Origin: Chloroflexota bacterium
GTDB lineage: Bacteria > Chloroflexota > Dehalococcoidia > DSTF01 > JACRBR01
Reading direction: 5' to 3'
Length of the DNA stretch: 7,760 nucleotides
Assembly: GCA_021813085.1 (NCBI GenBank)
Contig: JAKAMA010000102.1
Coordinates: forward strand, 1 to 7,760
The notes beneath the pieces were generated by a model. That model saw only the letters and a list, made by a program, of their open reading frames with translations, ran no database searches and had not been told where the DNA came from. The position numbers and the translations under genes are program-made. Of the stretch, positions 1 to 6,043 are shown one piece after another. Within the stretch, counting starts at the first letter, position 1. Each line of letters starts with the position of its first letter.

Positions 1-342
1 CGCGTGGACCGGGAACTCCACATGGACGCGCGCGCCCAGGTTGTCCGCGAAGCCGCGCAGCGCCTCGTACGCCAGGACGAGCAGGATGAACGGAGACCAG
101 TCGCGCAGGAAGCCAAACCCGCGGCCTGTCGCCACGGCGAGGGCAAACAAGGACAGCGCGATCTCGTCCGACGTGGGCCAGTTGCGCGTGTACACGAGCC
201 AGGCGCCGACAACGGCCACGTACAGCAGCGGCGCGACGAACGCGACGGTGCCAAGCCGTCCCGACGTGGCGGCGCCGCGCCGTGCCGTGCCCTCCCCGGG
301 GTCATCGCGCGATGCCGCGCTCTCGCGGCTTGCGACGGCCAT
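1..342 (-). CDS. PAP2_3-type phosphatase / inositol-phosphotransferase-like membrane protein, N-terminal part (partial)
   Basis: The 114 visible codons read from an ATG at 342 and leave the window at position 1, so the C-terminus and the catalytic His residues of the PAP2 fold are not visible. After a charged, low-complexity N-terminus (about residues 1-30) comes a membrane segment (FVAPLLYVAVVGAWLV, about residues 34-49). A second hydrophobic stretch (about 60-75) is followed by the block RDWSPFILLVLAYEALRGFA and then a VH pair. The order D-W-x-P-F, Y-E-x-x-R-G and V-H is what I know from the N-termini of PAP2_3 proteins, the group that includes inositol phosphorylceramide synthase and actinobacterial relatives. 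These are integral membrane enzymes acting on lipid phosphates. No convincing Shine-Dalgarno precedes the ATG, so the start is uncertain, but no better in-frame ATG or GTG was seen just upstream. The gene lies 126 bp downstream of the anchored beta-sandwich gene on the same strand and may belong to that glycosylation operon. The substrate cannot be told from this fragment. Confidence 0.7.
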   Translation of the reverse strand, partial: MAVASRESAASRDDPGEGTARRGAATSGRLGTVAFVAPLLYVAVVGAWLVYTRNWPTSDEIALSLFALAVATGRGFGFLRDWSPFILLVLAYEALRGFADNLGARVHVEFPVHA

Positions 343-468
343 GGGAGCATCGTAGTCGGGGGATCCGTTCTGCTTGTTTCCGACCTGTGAAATCCGGCCG
401 TTATCTTGGTCTTCTCACATGCAGGCTGCTCGCACGGTCGGGATCCGACACCACCTGCCGTATTCCAT

Positions 469-1569
469 TCACTTCGCCGCAGACGTGCCCTGCGCGCCAG
501 GCACAAGTTGGAGGCCGGCGATGTAACCCTCCACGTCATTCGCCTGCGCGCTCGATGCGCCCAGGAAGAGCTTGAGCATCACCGCCCTGGGCTGCTTGCG
601 GTGGAGCTCCTGGTACAGGGCCGGCAGGTCGATCGTGCGCGTCGCCCAGGCCCCGAACGGCACGTCGTACACCTTGATGTGGTAGCCATTCGGGAGGTCG
701 TACTCACGGTCGCCGTTGCCGGTGTGCTGGAACAGCAGCCAGATGACGTTCTGCGAGCCGTCGCGGATCTCGATGCCGAACGCGGTCACGAGCCAGCCGC
801 CGCTGATCGCCTCGTACGGCGTGCGGCTCAGCACGCGGATCTCGAACGGACGCGTGGGAAACGGGATCTGCTGCATCAGGCCTGTGTGCGCCCAGAGGCC
901 GGGATCGCGGTGCCCCGCCTGCACCACGTGGAACCGCGCCGCCTGCACCCCGAGGACGTCCGCCTGCCGGATCGTCGTGTGGTCGTCGCGGTCGTGGTGT
1001 TCGTACATGCTCCAGCCCGCCGGCGAAATGAACCCCGTCGCGGGGTCGCGCTGTGTCCAAAGGCTCAGCGATGGGTTGACAATCGGCAGTTGACGCTTCG
1101 GAATCTCGATCGGGGCCGAAATGGCGTAGGTGATGCTGCGGGAGTCGTTCACCTTGATCTGGAAGGCTTCGCCATCGGCCGGCGCCGAGATGGAATCCAG
1201 CGCCGCAATCGTGTAGTCGGCGGACTGGCCCGGCTTCAGCACGAGCGGGCCCGAGACGATGCGCCAGTAGTACGGCTCCGGCAGCCAGCTCAGCGAGAAC
1301 CGCGGCGCGATCTCTTCAGACCCTCGATTACGCAGCGCCACCGTCGCGCGGGTCGTGGCGCCGATGTCCAGCGGGTCCTCGGTCGAGGTCACACGCAGGG
1401 TCACGGGAAGGGTCGCGTACGACTCGCCCAGCACGCCGGCGACCACCATCGCGGTGACGAGGACCACGACGGCGACGGCGATGATCCCGTTGCGTGCGCG
1501 CGTCGTCAGCGGCAGCCGGAACGCGCCGCGGCTCAAGCCAATCCGCAGCCCGGAGGACGCCACGCTCAT
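469..1569 (-). CDS. Membrane-anchored protein with extracytoplasmic beta-sandwich domains, unknown function
   Basis: This 366-residue protein starts at ATG 1569, which overlaps the stop of the upstream GT-C gene in an ATGA arrangement and so implies translational coupling. The same frame stays open for a further 204 bases upstream, but that part reads antisense-like, arginine-rich sequence inside the GT-C gene, and I rejected it. A positively charged N-terminus precedes one strong membrane helix (about residues 28-48). The rest should lie outside the cytoplasm. Residues about 52-165 look like an immunoglobulin/CARDB-like sandwich, with alternating strands such as LPVTLRVTSTEDPLDIG and ATVALRNRG. 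Residues about 170-355 are rich in aromatics and Gly/Asn (NPSLSLW, GFISPAGWSMYE, QQIPFPTRPFEIRV, WLLFQHTGNGDREY) and resemble a jelly-roll carbohydrate-binding domain. I do not recognise a named family; the domain assignments are inferences from pattern. The coupling to a glycosyltransferase suggests a glycan-binding or glycan-presenting partner. It could also be a surface glycoprotein that receives the sugar. Confidence 0.8.
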   Translation of the reverse strand: MSVASSGLRIGLSRGAFRLPLTTRARNGIIAVAVVVLVTAMVVAGVLGESYATLPVTLRVTSTEDPLDIGATTRATVALRNRGSEEIAPRFSLSWLPEPYYWRIVSGPLVLKPGQSADYTIAALDSISAPADGEAFQIKVNDSRSITYAISAPIEIPKRQLPIVNPSLSLWTQRDPATGFISPAGWSMYEHHDRDDHTTIRQADVLGVQAARFHVVQAGHRDPGLWAHTGLMQQIPFPTRPFEIRVLSRTPYEAISGGWLVTAFGIEIRDGSQNVIWLLFQHTGNGDREYDLPNGYHIKVYDVPFGAWATRTIDLPALYQELHRKQPRAVMLKLFLGASSAQANDVEGYIAGLQLVPGAQGTSAAK

Positions 1570-2921
1570 GTCGGCAACGCCTCTTCCGTGGCGGGGGGCG
1601 TCGGCGGCGCGTGCACCTGCTCGTCCCACCATGCGAACAGTGCGACGAGCACCATCGGCGTCCAGTAGATGAAGTAGTTCTGCAGGCTGCGGTACGCGAA
1701 CCACATGACGATCGCCGGCGCGATCCACAGCGTGTGCTTCAAGGAGCGGAAGTGGAGCGCGTACACCAGCCACAGCACCCCCCAGACGCCGAACGTGCTA
1801 ACCGTGTAGAACCCCTTCGGCAGCGCCACGATCCCGGTCTGCGTCAGCAGCGAGATGCCCGAGCCGTACGCGACGAGTTGGGCGTGAAAGGGGAGCACCA
1901 CACCGGCGAGCCAGGCGCGGAAGTCCCACACCATGAACGGCAGGTTGAGCGCCAGGAACCCGAGCGACGCCAGGGCCCCGAACTCGGCAAGCGCGTACGC
2001 CTGGCGACCACGCGGCTCGTCGCGGTGCGCGTTCCAGATCCATACGAGCAGGAACGGCGCGAGCAGCCACGGCTGTTGCTTGATGCCCGCCGCCAGGCCG
2101 AACAGGAGCGCGCACCAACCGTCCCTGCGGTCGTACAGCAGGATCACCGAGGCGAGCATCGGCGCCACCCACAGGTAGTCCATCACGCCGCCGCCGGTAA
2201 ACGCGAGGAACAGGTCCGGGTCCAGCATCAACGGCACGGCCGCCAGGGGGCGGAGCGCCGGCGGCGCCCGGAACCAGAGCAGCGCGAACGTCGCGATCTC
2301 GAACAGCACCGCCACCCAGCGCACGTCGTTCACGCCGACCGCCAGCGCGGGCACGAGCGGCAGGATGTTCCCGGCGGGCCAGGACATCAGACGGGTCAGC
2401 GGCTGACCGTCCGAGGTCGTGGTGATGAACGTGCGCGGCAGCCCGAACCGGCGCGCGGCGTCCTCCACCACCGTGCGGCTGTTGACGTCGTACGGGTTCT
2501 GGCCGTCCATCAGCCGCTCGGCCGCCACGTGCGAGAAGGCGATGTTATCGGTCCCGTAGAAGCGCTGGTTGATATGGATCGTGACGTACGCCCAGACGAC
2601 GAACCCCAGCAGCAGCGACGCCGCGATCGCGGGCACCAGACGCCGCAGCCACGGGAAGGACAGCATGCCCGCGATCAGCATGCCGAACGCGAGCGCGTAC
2701 TCCAGGAACACGAGCCAGACGATCAGGTGGTGCGCATCGAGACGCCCCTGCCACGCAAGGAACGCGAGGTGCATGAGCGCGACACCCGTCGCGATGAAAC
2801 CCAGGCGTAGGACCAGCTCGCTCCAGCGCGCATCGAGCGCGGACAGCGGCCGTTGCGTCAGCGGCGCGACGGCCTCGGGCCGGTCAGCCGGCGACGTCTC
2901 AGGCGTCGCTGCGAGCGCCAT
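1566..2921 (-). CDS. Polytopic GT-C (GT87/mannosyltransferase-like) membrane glycosyltransferase
   Basis: This 451-residue protein has about ten hydrophobic segments. A proline-rich cytoplasmic N-terminus (residues 1-35) is followed by helices near 37-57, 64-87 and 94-113. A loop then carries TDNIAFSHVAAERLMDGQNP (residues 124-143) followed by YDV. An acidic residue in the first large loop followed by an A-x-x-L-x-x-G-x-N-P-Y pattern is typical of GT-C enzymes that use polyprenyl-phosphate sugars. The later stretch LAAGIKQQPWLLAPFLLVW is characteristic of GT87-like proteins. I chose ATG 2921 because AAGGAG at 2932-2937 sits 10 nt upstream; a GTG at 2930 would leave only 1 nt to that site. The start lies inside the 3' end of the GT2-GtrA gene (23-bp overlap), and the stop overlaps the next gene by 4 bp. 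The expected role is transfer of a sugar, often mannose or arabinose, from a lipid carrier to an extracytoplasmic acceptor. The exact sugar and acceptor are not visible from the sequence. Confidence 0.85.
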   Translation of the reverse strand: MALAATPETSPADRPEAVAPLTQRPLSALDARWSELVLRLGFIATGVALMHLAFLAWQGRLDAHHLIVWLVFLEYALAFGMLIAGMLSFPWLRRLVPAIAASLLLGFVVWAYVTIHINQRFYGTDNIAFSHVAAERLMDGQNPYDVNSRTVVEDAARRFGLPRTFITTTSDGQPLTRLMSWPAGNILPLVPALAVGVNDVRWVAVLFEIATFALLWFRAPPALRPLAAVPLMLDPDLFLAFTGGGVMDYLWVAPMLASVILLYDRRDGWCALLFGLAAGIKQQPWLLAPFLLVWIWNAHRDEPRGRQAYALAEFGALASLGFLALNLPFMVWDFRAWLAGVVLPFHAQLVAYGSGISLLTQTGIVALPKGFYTVSTFGVWGVLWLVYALHFRSLKHTLWIAPAIVMWFAYRSLQNYFIYWTPMVLVALFAWWDEQVHAPPTPPATEEALPT

Positions 2922-4227
2922 CGGGCGCACACTCCTTCACGGTGAGCACAGCAGGATCATCATTGGCAGCGGGGCGCTCCGCGCTGGCGATGGCCACGTG
3001 CGGCCGCACGCCGGCGCTCGCCGGAAAGACGAAGCGCGCGGCGCCGATGTAGTTGGCGAGGAACCCCGCGGCGATGCCCGCGATGCCCGCCGGCATCGTC
3101 GCGGACCCCAGCCGGATCGCCGCGCTGAAGGCGACGAAGTTGGCGAGCACGCCAATCACCGAGGCGATGTGATAGCGCACCGCCTCCCGCACCATGCCAA
3201 ACCGCCGGCTGTCCCGGCGGTCGCGCCAGGTGAACGTCCGGTTCCACCAGAAGTTCGAGAGGATCGACCCCTCGACGCCGACGGCCCACCCGGGATGCGC
3301 CGCGACGCCGAGCACCGATGTGGTGAGCCACAGCAGGCCGAGGTTTACGCCGACGCCGGACGCCCCCACCGCGAGGAACTTCCACAGGCGCGCGACCTCG
3401 CGCACCTCGACGAACATCCGGTACGTGTGGTGCAGGTACTGGATCCCCTGCCACCATCCAGCCTTGCTCCGCCCGGCGAGCCGCGGCTCGAAGCGGTACG
3501 GGATCTCCGCCAGCCGCGACCAGCGCCCGCGCACCAGCACCTCGGTCAGCATCTTGTAGCCGACCGGCCGCAACTCGACGCCCTCGATGACGCTCCGCCG
3601 CAGCAGGAAGAAGCCGCTGCCTGGGTCGCTCGCGTGGCGCAGCCGCTCGTAGAACAGCAGCCGCGAGAGCCACTTCGAACCCGCCGAGACGATGTGCCGT
3701 GAAACACCGGGCAGGCCGGCCGCGCTGCCGTCCCTCAGGTAGCGGCTGGCGACCACGATGTCGGCGCCGGACTGCGCCGCCAGGAGGAGGTCGCGCAGCT
3801 TCTCGGGTGGGTGCTGCAGGTCGGCGTCGATCGCCGCGATGTACGTGCCCCGAGCGGCGCGCAGCCCGCAGACGATGGCGGTGGTGAGCCCGCCCTCGCG
3901 CTCGGAGGGCGGCCGGTGGATGAGCCGCACGTCGCCGGCGGCCGTGCTTCGCGCGATGATCTCCGGCGTCTCGTCCGTGCTGTCATCGACGAAGACGAGC
4001 TCGAAGTCGATGCCGGCGAGGGCCGCGTCGACGCGGGCGATCAGCGTGGGCACGTTGTGCTGCTCGTTGAAGGTCGGCACGACGACGCTCAACAGGGGCG
4101 CGTCGCCCGCTGCGGCCGGTGCGTCCGTCTGAGGCGCCGCCGCGAGCGCACCTGCGCCCGGGCGTGCATCCCGGACCGGCGGCCGGCCGGCGCTCCAGGG
4201 AAGCCGGCGACCCAGCTTGCGTATCAC
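2899..4227 (-). CDS. GT2 polyprenyl-phosphate mannosyltransferase (DPM1-like) fused to GtrA domain
   Basis: This 442-residue protein has two domains. Residues about 45-260 form a GT-A family 2 glycosyltransferase: SVVVPTFNE (47-55), the acidic pair VDD (80-82), the metal-binding DADLQHPPE (134-142), DPGSGFFLLRR (201-211) and the late F-x-x-R-x-x-G-x-SK motif (246-255). These match dolichyl- or polyprenyl-phosphate mannose/glucose synthases, which transfer a sugar from a nucleotide donor to a lipid phosphate on the cytoplasmic face. Residues about 282-405 hold four hydrophobic segments starting LWKFLAVGASGVGVNLGLLW, with SNFWWNRTFTW between helices two and three. That is the GtrA signature, linked to handling or flipping of polyprenyl-linked sugars. 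The fusion is a known architecture. The start is GTG 4227: an in-frame TGA lies 8 codons upstream, and GGAGGT at 4239-4244 precedes the GTG by 11 nt. It is the first gene of the operon and overlaps the GT-C gene by 23 bp, which fits a donor-maker feeding a GT-C enzyme. The first 43 residues are a nonconserved, Ala/Pro-rich tail. Confidence 0.92.
   Translation of the reverse strand: MIRKLGRRLPWSAGRPPVRDARPGAGALAAAPQTDAPAAAGDAPLLSVVVPTFNEQHNVPTLIARVDAALAGIDFELVFVDDSTDETPEIIARSTAAGDVRLIHRPPSEREGGLTTAIVCGLRAARGTYIAAIDADLQHPPEKLRDLLLAAQSGADIVVASRYLRDGSAAGLPGVSRHIVSAGSKWLSRLLFYERLRHASDPGSGFFLLRRSVIEGVELRPVGYKMLTEVLVRGRWSRLAEIPYRFEPRLAGRSKAGWWQGIQYLHHTYRMFVEVREVARLWKFLAVGASGVGVNLGLLWLTTSVLGVAAHPGWAVGVEGSILSNFWWNRTFTWRDRRDSRRFGMVREAVRYHIASVIGVLANFVAFSAAIRLGSATMPAGIAGIAAGFLANYIGAARFVFPASAGVRPHVAIASAERPAANDDPAVLTVKECAPDGARSDA
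2932..2937 (-). promoter_or_regulatory. Shine-Dalgarno deciding the GT-C start
   Basis: The minus strand reads AAGGAG here, inside the end of the GT2-GtrA gene. It is 10 nt from the ATG at 2921 but only 1 nt from the GTG at 2930. This favours the ATG as the true start. Confidence 0.6.
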
Positions 4228-4238
4228 GCGGACCGTCC

Positions 4239-4244
4239 ACCTCC
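4239..4244 (-). promoter_or_regulatory. Shine-Dalgarno for the GT2-GtrA GTG start
   Basis: The minus strand reads GGAGGT, 11 nt before the GTG at 4227. With an in-frame stop 8 codons upstream, the GTG is the only reasonable start. Confidence 0.55.
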
Positions 4245-4471
4245 GCCGTCACACGGCCTCACGCGCCGGCGCCCGGACCGCACGTCCGGCGCGCGCCGCG
4301 TCGGCCTCACGCGTCGCCACCCTCCCCCACATAACGTCCAACGCCCCGTGACGTATCGCGGGACGCGCCGGTCTCCTCTCGACGGTCGCCGCCCTGAGGT
4401 AGCGGCCGCGCCCCGGAAACCCGAGCCACGCCGGTGGCTGCTGCGGGCGGGCGCCGCGGCACCGAGCCCTT

Positions 4472-4500
4472 ATGGTAACGGCACGCGCGCCCCGTTTCAA
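4472..4500 (-). promoter_or_regulatory. Candidate sigma70-type promoter for the glycosylation operon
   Basis: Read on the minus strand, TTGAAA (4500-4495) and TACCAT (4477-4472) are separated by 17 nt. They match the -35 and -10 consensus at 5 of 6 and 4 of 6 positions. They sit in the least GC-rich part of the intergenic region, about 245 bases before the GTG start. This is a pattern match only. Confidence 0.35.
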
Positions 4501-4504
4501 TCGC

Positions 4505-4537
4505 CCGCCGGGTCATCTCCCGGCAATGATCCGGCGG
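4505..4537 (-). terminator. Hairpin downstream of ribokinase, possible terminator
   Basis: An inverted repeat pairs CCGCCGG with CCGGCGG (7 bp), then one mismatch, then TCAT with ATGA (4 bp), around a 9-nt loop. It begins 23 bases after the ribokinase stop and lies just before the candidate GT-operon promoter. No run of U follows on the minus strand, so it is not a classical intrinsic terminator. It may be a GC-rich pause, a 3'-end stabiliser, or chance. Confidence 0.35.
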
Positions 4538-4560
4538 CCTGTGGGCGCCACACGCCCGCC

Positions 4561-5508
4561 TCAGCGCGGCACTGCCGCGGAGCTGGCGAGCAGCGCCTCG
4601 ACAGCGCGGCGGCGCGGCATCGACGGCTCGGCGCCGGCGACGGTGGCCGCCAGTGCGCCGGCCGCGTTCGCGAAGCGCACCGCGTCCTCGATCCCCGCAC
4701 CCTCGCCGAGGCGCACGGCGAGCGCCGCGCAGAAGGCGTCGCCGGCGCCCACCGTATCCACGACCTCAACGGCAGGCGGCGGCGCGTGCAGCCGGAGGTC
4801 CTTGGCGACGGCGACGGCCCCCCGCTCGCCGAGCGTGACGACGAGCGCCTGCGGCCCACGGGGCAGGACCATCATCGCTCCCAGCGCGTCCAGCGGCGTC
4901 CGGACGCTGACGCAAGTCAGGGCCTGCGCCTCGAGCGCGTTCGGCACGAGGACATTGGCGAGCGCCAGCAGCTCGTCCGGCAGGCGGCTGACGGCGGGCG
5001 CGGGGTTCAACACGACGCGCGCGCCGGCATCGCGCGCCGCGCGGGCGAAGGCGATGGCTGCGGGCATCGACGTCTCAAGGTTGAGGAGCGCAGTGCCGGC
5101 CCGGCCCCGGACGGGCCGTCTGGCCGTGCGCTGCCAGAAGCGCTCCGCGTCGTGCGCCGTGAGCGCGCGGTTGGCGCGCGGCGCCTGGATGATGGTGTTC
5201 GTGCCGTCGGGCTCGACGACGACCGTGGCCACGCCGGTGCCCGCGTCCGCGTCGACGGAGACCGCGGTGCGGTCGATGCCCTCTGCGTCGAGCGCGGCGA
5301 GGAAGCGCGCGCCGAAGGCGTCGTCGCCGACGCGGCCGACGACGGCGACGTCCGCGCCGAGGCGGCGGGCGGCGACGGCCTGGTTGAACCCCTTGCCGCC
5401 GAGGAACATCGCGAACTCGCCCTGCAGCGTCTCCCCTGCCTCAGGGCGCCGCGCGGCGCGCATGACGAGGTCCATGTTGAAGCTGGCGAGCACGGCGATG
5501 CGGGTCAC
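4561..5508 (-). CDS. rbsK: Ribokinase (PfkB family)
   Basis: This 315-residue protein phosphorylates ribose, or a related sugar, at O5 with ATP in the cytoplasm, feeding ribose 5-phosphate into the pentose phosphate pathway. The length matches the family norm of about 300-310. Visible motifs in order are SFNMDLV (9-15, sugar-binding Asp), GGKGFNQAVAARRLGA (37-52, first PfkB signature), LNPAPA and VPNALEA (N-x-x-E, metal/phosphate), TLGERGA, and the second PfkB signature DTVGAGDAF (251-259), with the anion hole GAGD and catalytic Asp257. GGKGFNQ has Phe where most ribokinases have Ala. The frame is open 29 codons further up to a GTG at 5595, but conserved sequence begins only at TRIAVLASF. GGGAGG at 5515-5520 lies 6 nt before the GTG at 5508, which I chose as the start. 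No ribose transporter, D-ribose pyranase or LacI regulator is adjacent in the window, so the substrate could be another nucleoside-derived pentose. Confidence 0.93.
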   Translation of the reverse strand: MTRIAVLASFNMDLVMRAARRPEAGETLQGEFAMFLGGKGFNQAVAARRLGADVAVVGRVGDDAFGARFLAALDAEGIDRTAVSVDADAGTGVATVVVEPDGTNTIIQAPRANRALTAHDAERFWQRTARRPVRGRAGTALLNLETSMPAAIAFARAARDAGARVVLNPAPAVSRLPDELLALANVLVPNALEAQALTCVSVRTPLDALGAMMVLPRGPQALVVTLGERGAVAVAKDLRLHAPPPAVEVVDTVGAGDAFCAALAVRLGEGAGIEDAVRFANAAGALAATVAGAEPSMPRRRAVEALLASSAAVPR

Positions 5509-5514
5509 GGGCTG

Positions 5515-5520
5515 CCTCCC
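5515..5520 (-). promoter_or_regulatory. Shine-Dalgarno deciding the ribokinase start
   Basis: The minus strand reads GGGAGG, 6 nt before GTG 5508. It supports the shorter 315-residue ribokinase over the frame extending to 5595. Confidence 0.65.
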
Positions 5521-5543
5521 GGCGTCGTGATGCTGTGGGGAGT

Positions 5544-5573
5544 TGTATCTGGCGGCGGATTTCGGTTTGTCAT
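5544..5573 (-). promoter_or_regulatory. Weak candidate promoter for ribokinase
   Basis: On the minus strand ATGACA (5573-5568, 5 of 6 matches to the -35 box) is followed after 18 nt by GATACA (5549-5544, 3 of 6 to the -10 box). The pair lies in the only AT-richer island upstream of the gene, and the -10 is about 35 bases before the start. The -10 match is poor. Confidence 0.25.
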
Positions 5574-5834
5574 GTTTCATGCTGCGCCGGCCCACCGCAG
5601 CCCTGCTCCACGGGGGCTGTCCCCTGCCGACGCACTCCCCTGCCGCAGGTCCCGTGCGGTGCCGCCAGCGTCGGTTATGTCATGTACGTGGACCCCGGCG
5701 CGTTGTCCGGCCACAGCATCGCAGGATTGCGGCGAAGGTCAAAGCAGCGATGGCTGCGGGCGGCGCCGTGCTCCGCGCAGCGTGTGACGCGCGCGGGGGT
5801 GAAGGGCCTAGCCGTACGGGGGCGGGGTGCCAGA

Positions 5835-5870
5835 GCGGGGAGCGGAGCTGAAGCTCCTTCGCTACGGCGA
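5835..5870 (-). repeat. 36-bp direct repeat, copy 1, hairpin-forming
   Basis: This copy is identical over 36 bp to 5978-6013, 143 bp away. It contains GGAGC-TGAA-GCTCC, a 5-bp stem with a 4-nt loop. Three more pairs (AGC with GCT) form outside a 3-nt bulge, at 5841-5848 and 5853-5863. The next 9 bases repeat the copy's tail (CTACGGCGA), giving a small tandem duplication. It looks like a short interspersed palindromic (REP-like) element. Confidence 0.75.
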
Positions 5871-5918
5871 CTACGGCGACAGGCGACGCGCCGCGCGATC
5901 GGCACCGCACCCGCAGGC

Positions 5919-5946
5919 GGACAGGCTCCTGAAGACCCGTCCTTAC
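5919..5946 (-). repeat. Hairpin related to the 36-bp repeats
   Basis: It lies between the two 36-bp copies. On the minus strand an 8-bp stem (GGACGGGT with GCCTGTCC, two G-U pairs) encloses an 8-nt loop containing CTTCAG. The 36-bp copies also have CTTCAG at the centre and a GTA triplet just before the stem. The shared layout with different stem sequence suggests a diverged member of the same family, but the similarity is short. Confidence 0.4.
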
Positions 5947-5977
5947 AGGGGTGACGCTGGGCGCGCGGGTGTCCGGG

Positions 5978-6013
5978 GCGGGGAGCGGAGCTGAAGCTCC
6001 TTCGCTACGGCGA
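5978..6013 (-). repeat. 36-bp direct repeat, copy 2, hairpin-forming
   Basis: This copy is identical to 5835-5870. It begins 30 bases past the stop codon of the nitroreductase-like gene, so its hairpin (5984-6006) would sit in that transcript's 3' end. There it could act as a stabiliser or weak terminator. No U-run follows the stem. Confidence 0.75.
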
Positions 6014-6043
6014 TGGGGCGCGCTGGCGCGCCATGCGGCGCCG

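Larger units (their letters stand above)
4228..4560. other. Intergenic region between ribokinase and the glycosylation operon
   Basis: This 333-base stretch has no gene I can support. Open frames on both strands are rich in Arg, Pro and Ala, lack recognisable motifs and look like GC-driven noise. It holds a hairpin 23 bases past the ribokinase stop, a candidate promoter facing the GT operon and the ribosome site of the GT2-GtrA gene. This layout suggests that ribokinase and the GT operon are separate transcription units. Confidence 0.6.
5509..6043. other. 535-base noncoding region with interspersed hairpin repeats
   Basis: This stretch lies between the ribokinase start and the stop of the nitroreductase-like gene. 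I find no supportable gene: open frames crossing it are Arg/Ala/Pro-rich and translate the repeats themselves. It contains two identical 36-bp repeats, one related hairpin between them and a weak ribokinase promoter. Bases about 5596-5834 show no recognisable feature. Confidence 0.6.

Noticed and set aside
1570..1773. Upstream extension of the anchored protein in the same frame
   Set aside because: It would overlap the GT-C gene by about 200 bases and reads as out-of-frame, Arg-rich sequence. The ATGA overlap at 1566-1569 is the natural start.
406..2810. Long plus-strand open frames at 406-1668 and 1494-2810
   Set aside because: They are antisense to the anchored protein and the GT-C gene, very rich in Arg/Gln/His, and show no recognisable motif.
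5509..5595. 29-residue N-terminal extension of ribokinase
   Set aside because: It has no family similarity, and a better ribosome site precedes GTG 5508.
5568..5685. TGTCATGT occurring twice (5568-5575 and 5678-5685)
   Set aside because: An 8-mer repeated once, with no conserved flanks or symmetry, is too weak to call an operator.
3811..5787. 658-codon plus-strand open frame
   Set aside because: It runs antisense across the GT2 domain, an intergenic gap and the whole ribokinase gene, and its composition is Arg/Pro/Gly-rich. Both minus-strand genes have clear family motifs.
5535..5954. Small plus-strand gene of 139 codons in the noncoding region
   Set aside because: No ribosome site or motif is visible, and it reads through repeat copy 1. 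Composition matches the other spurious frames.
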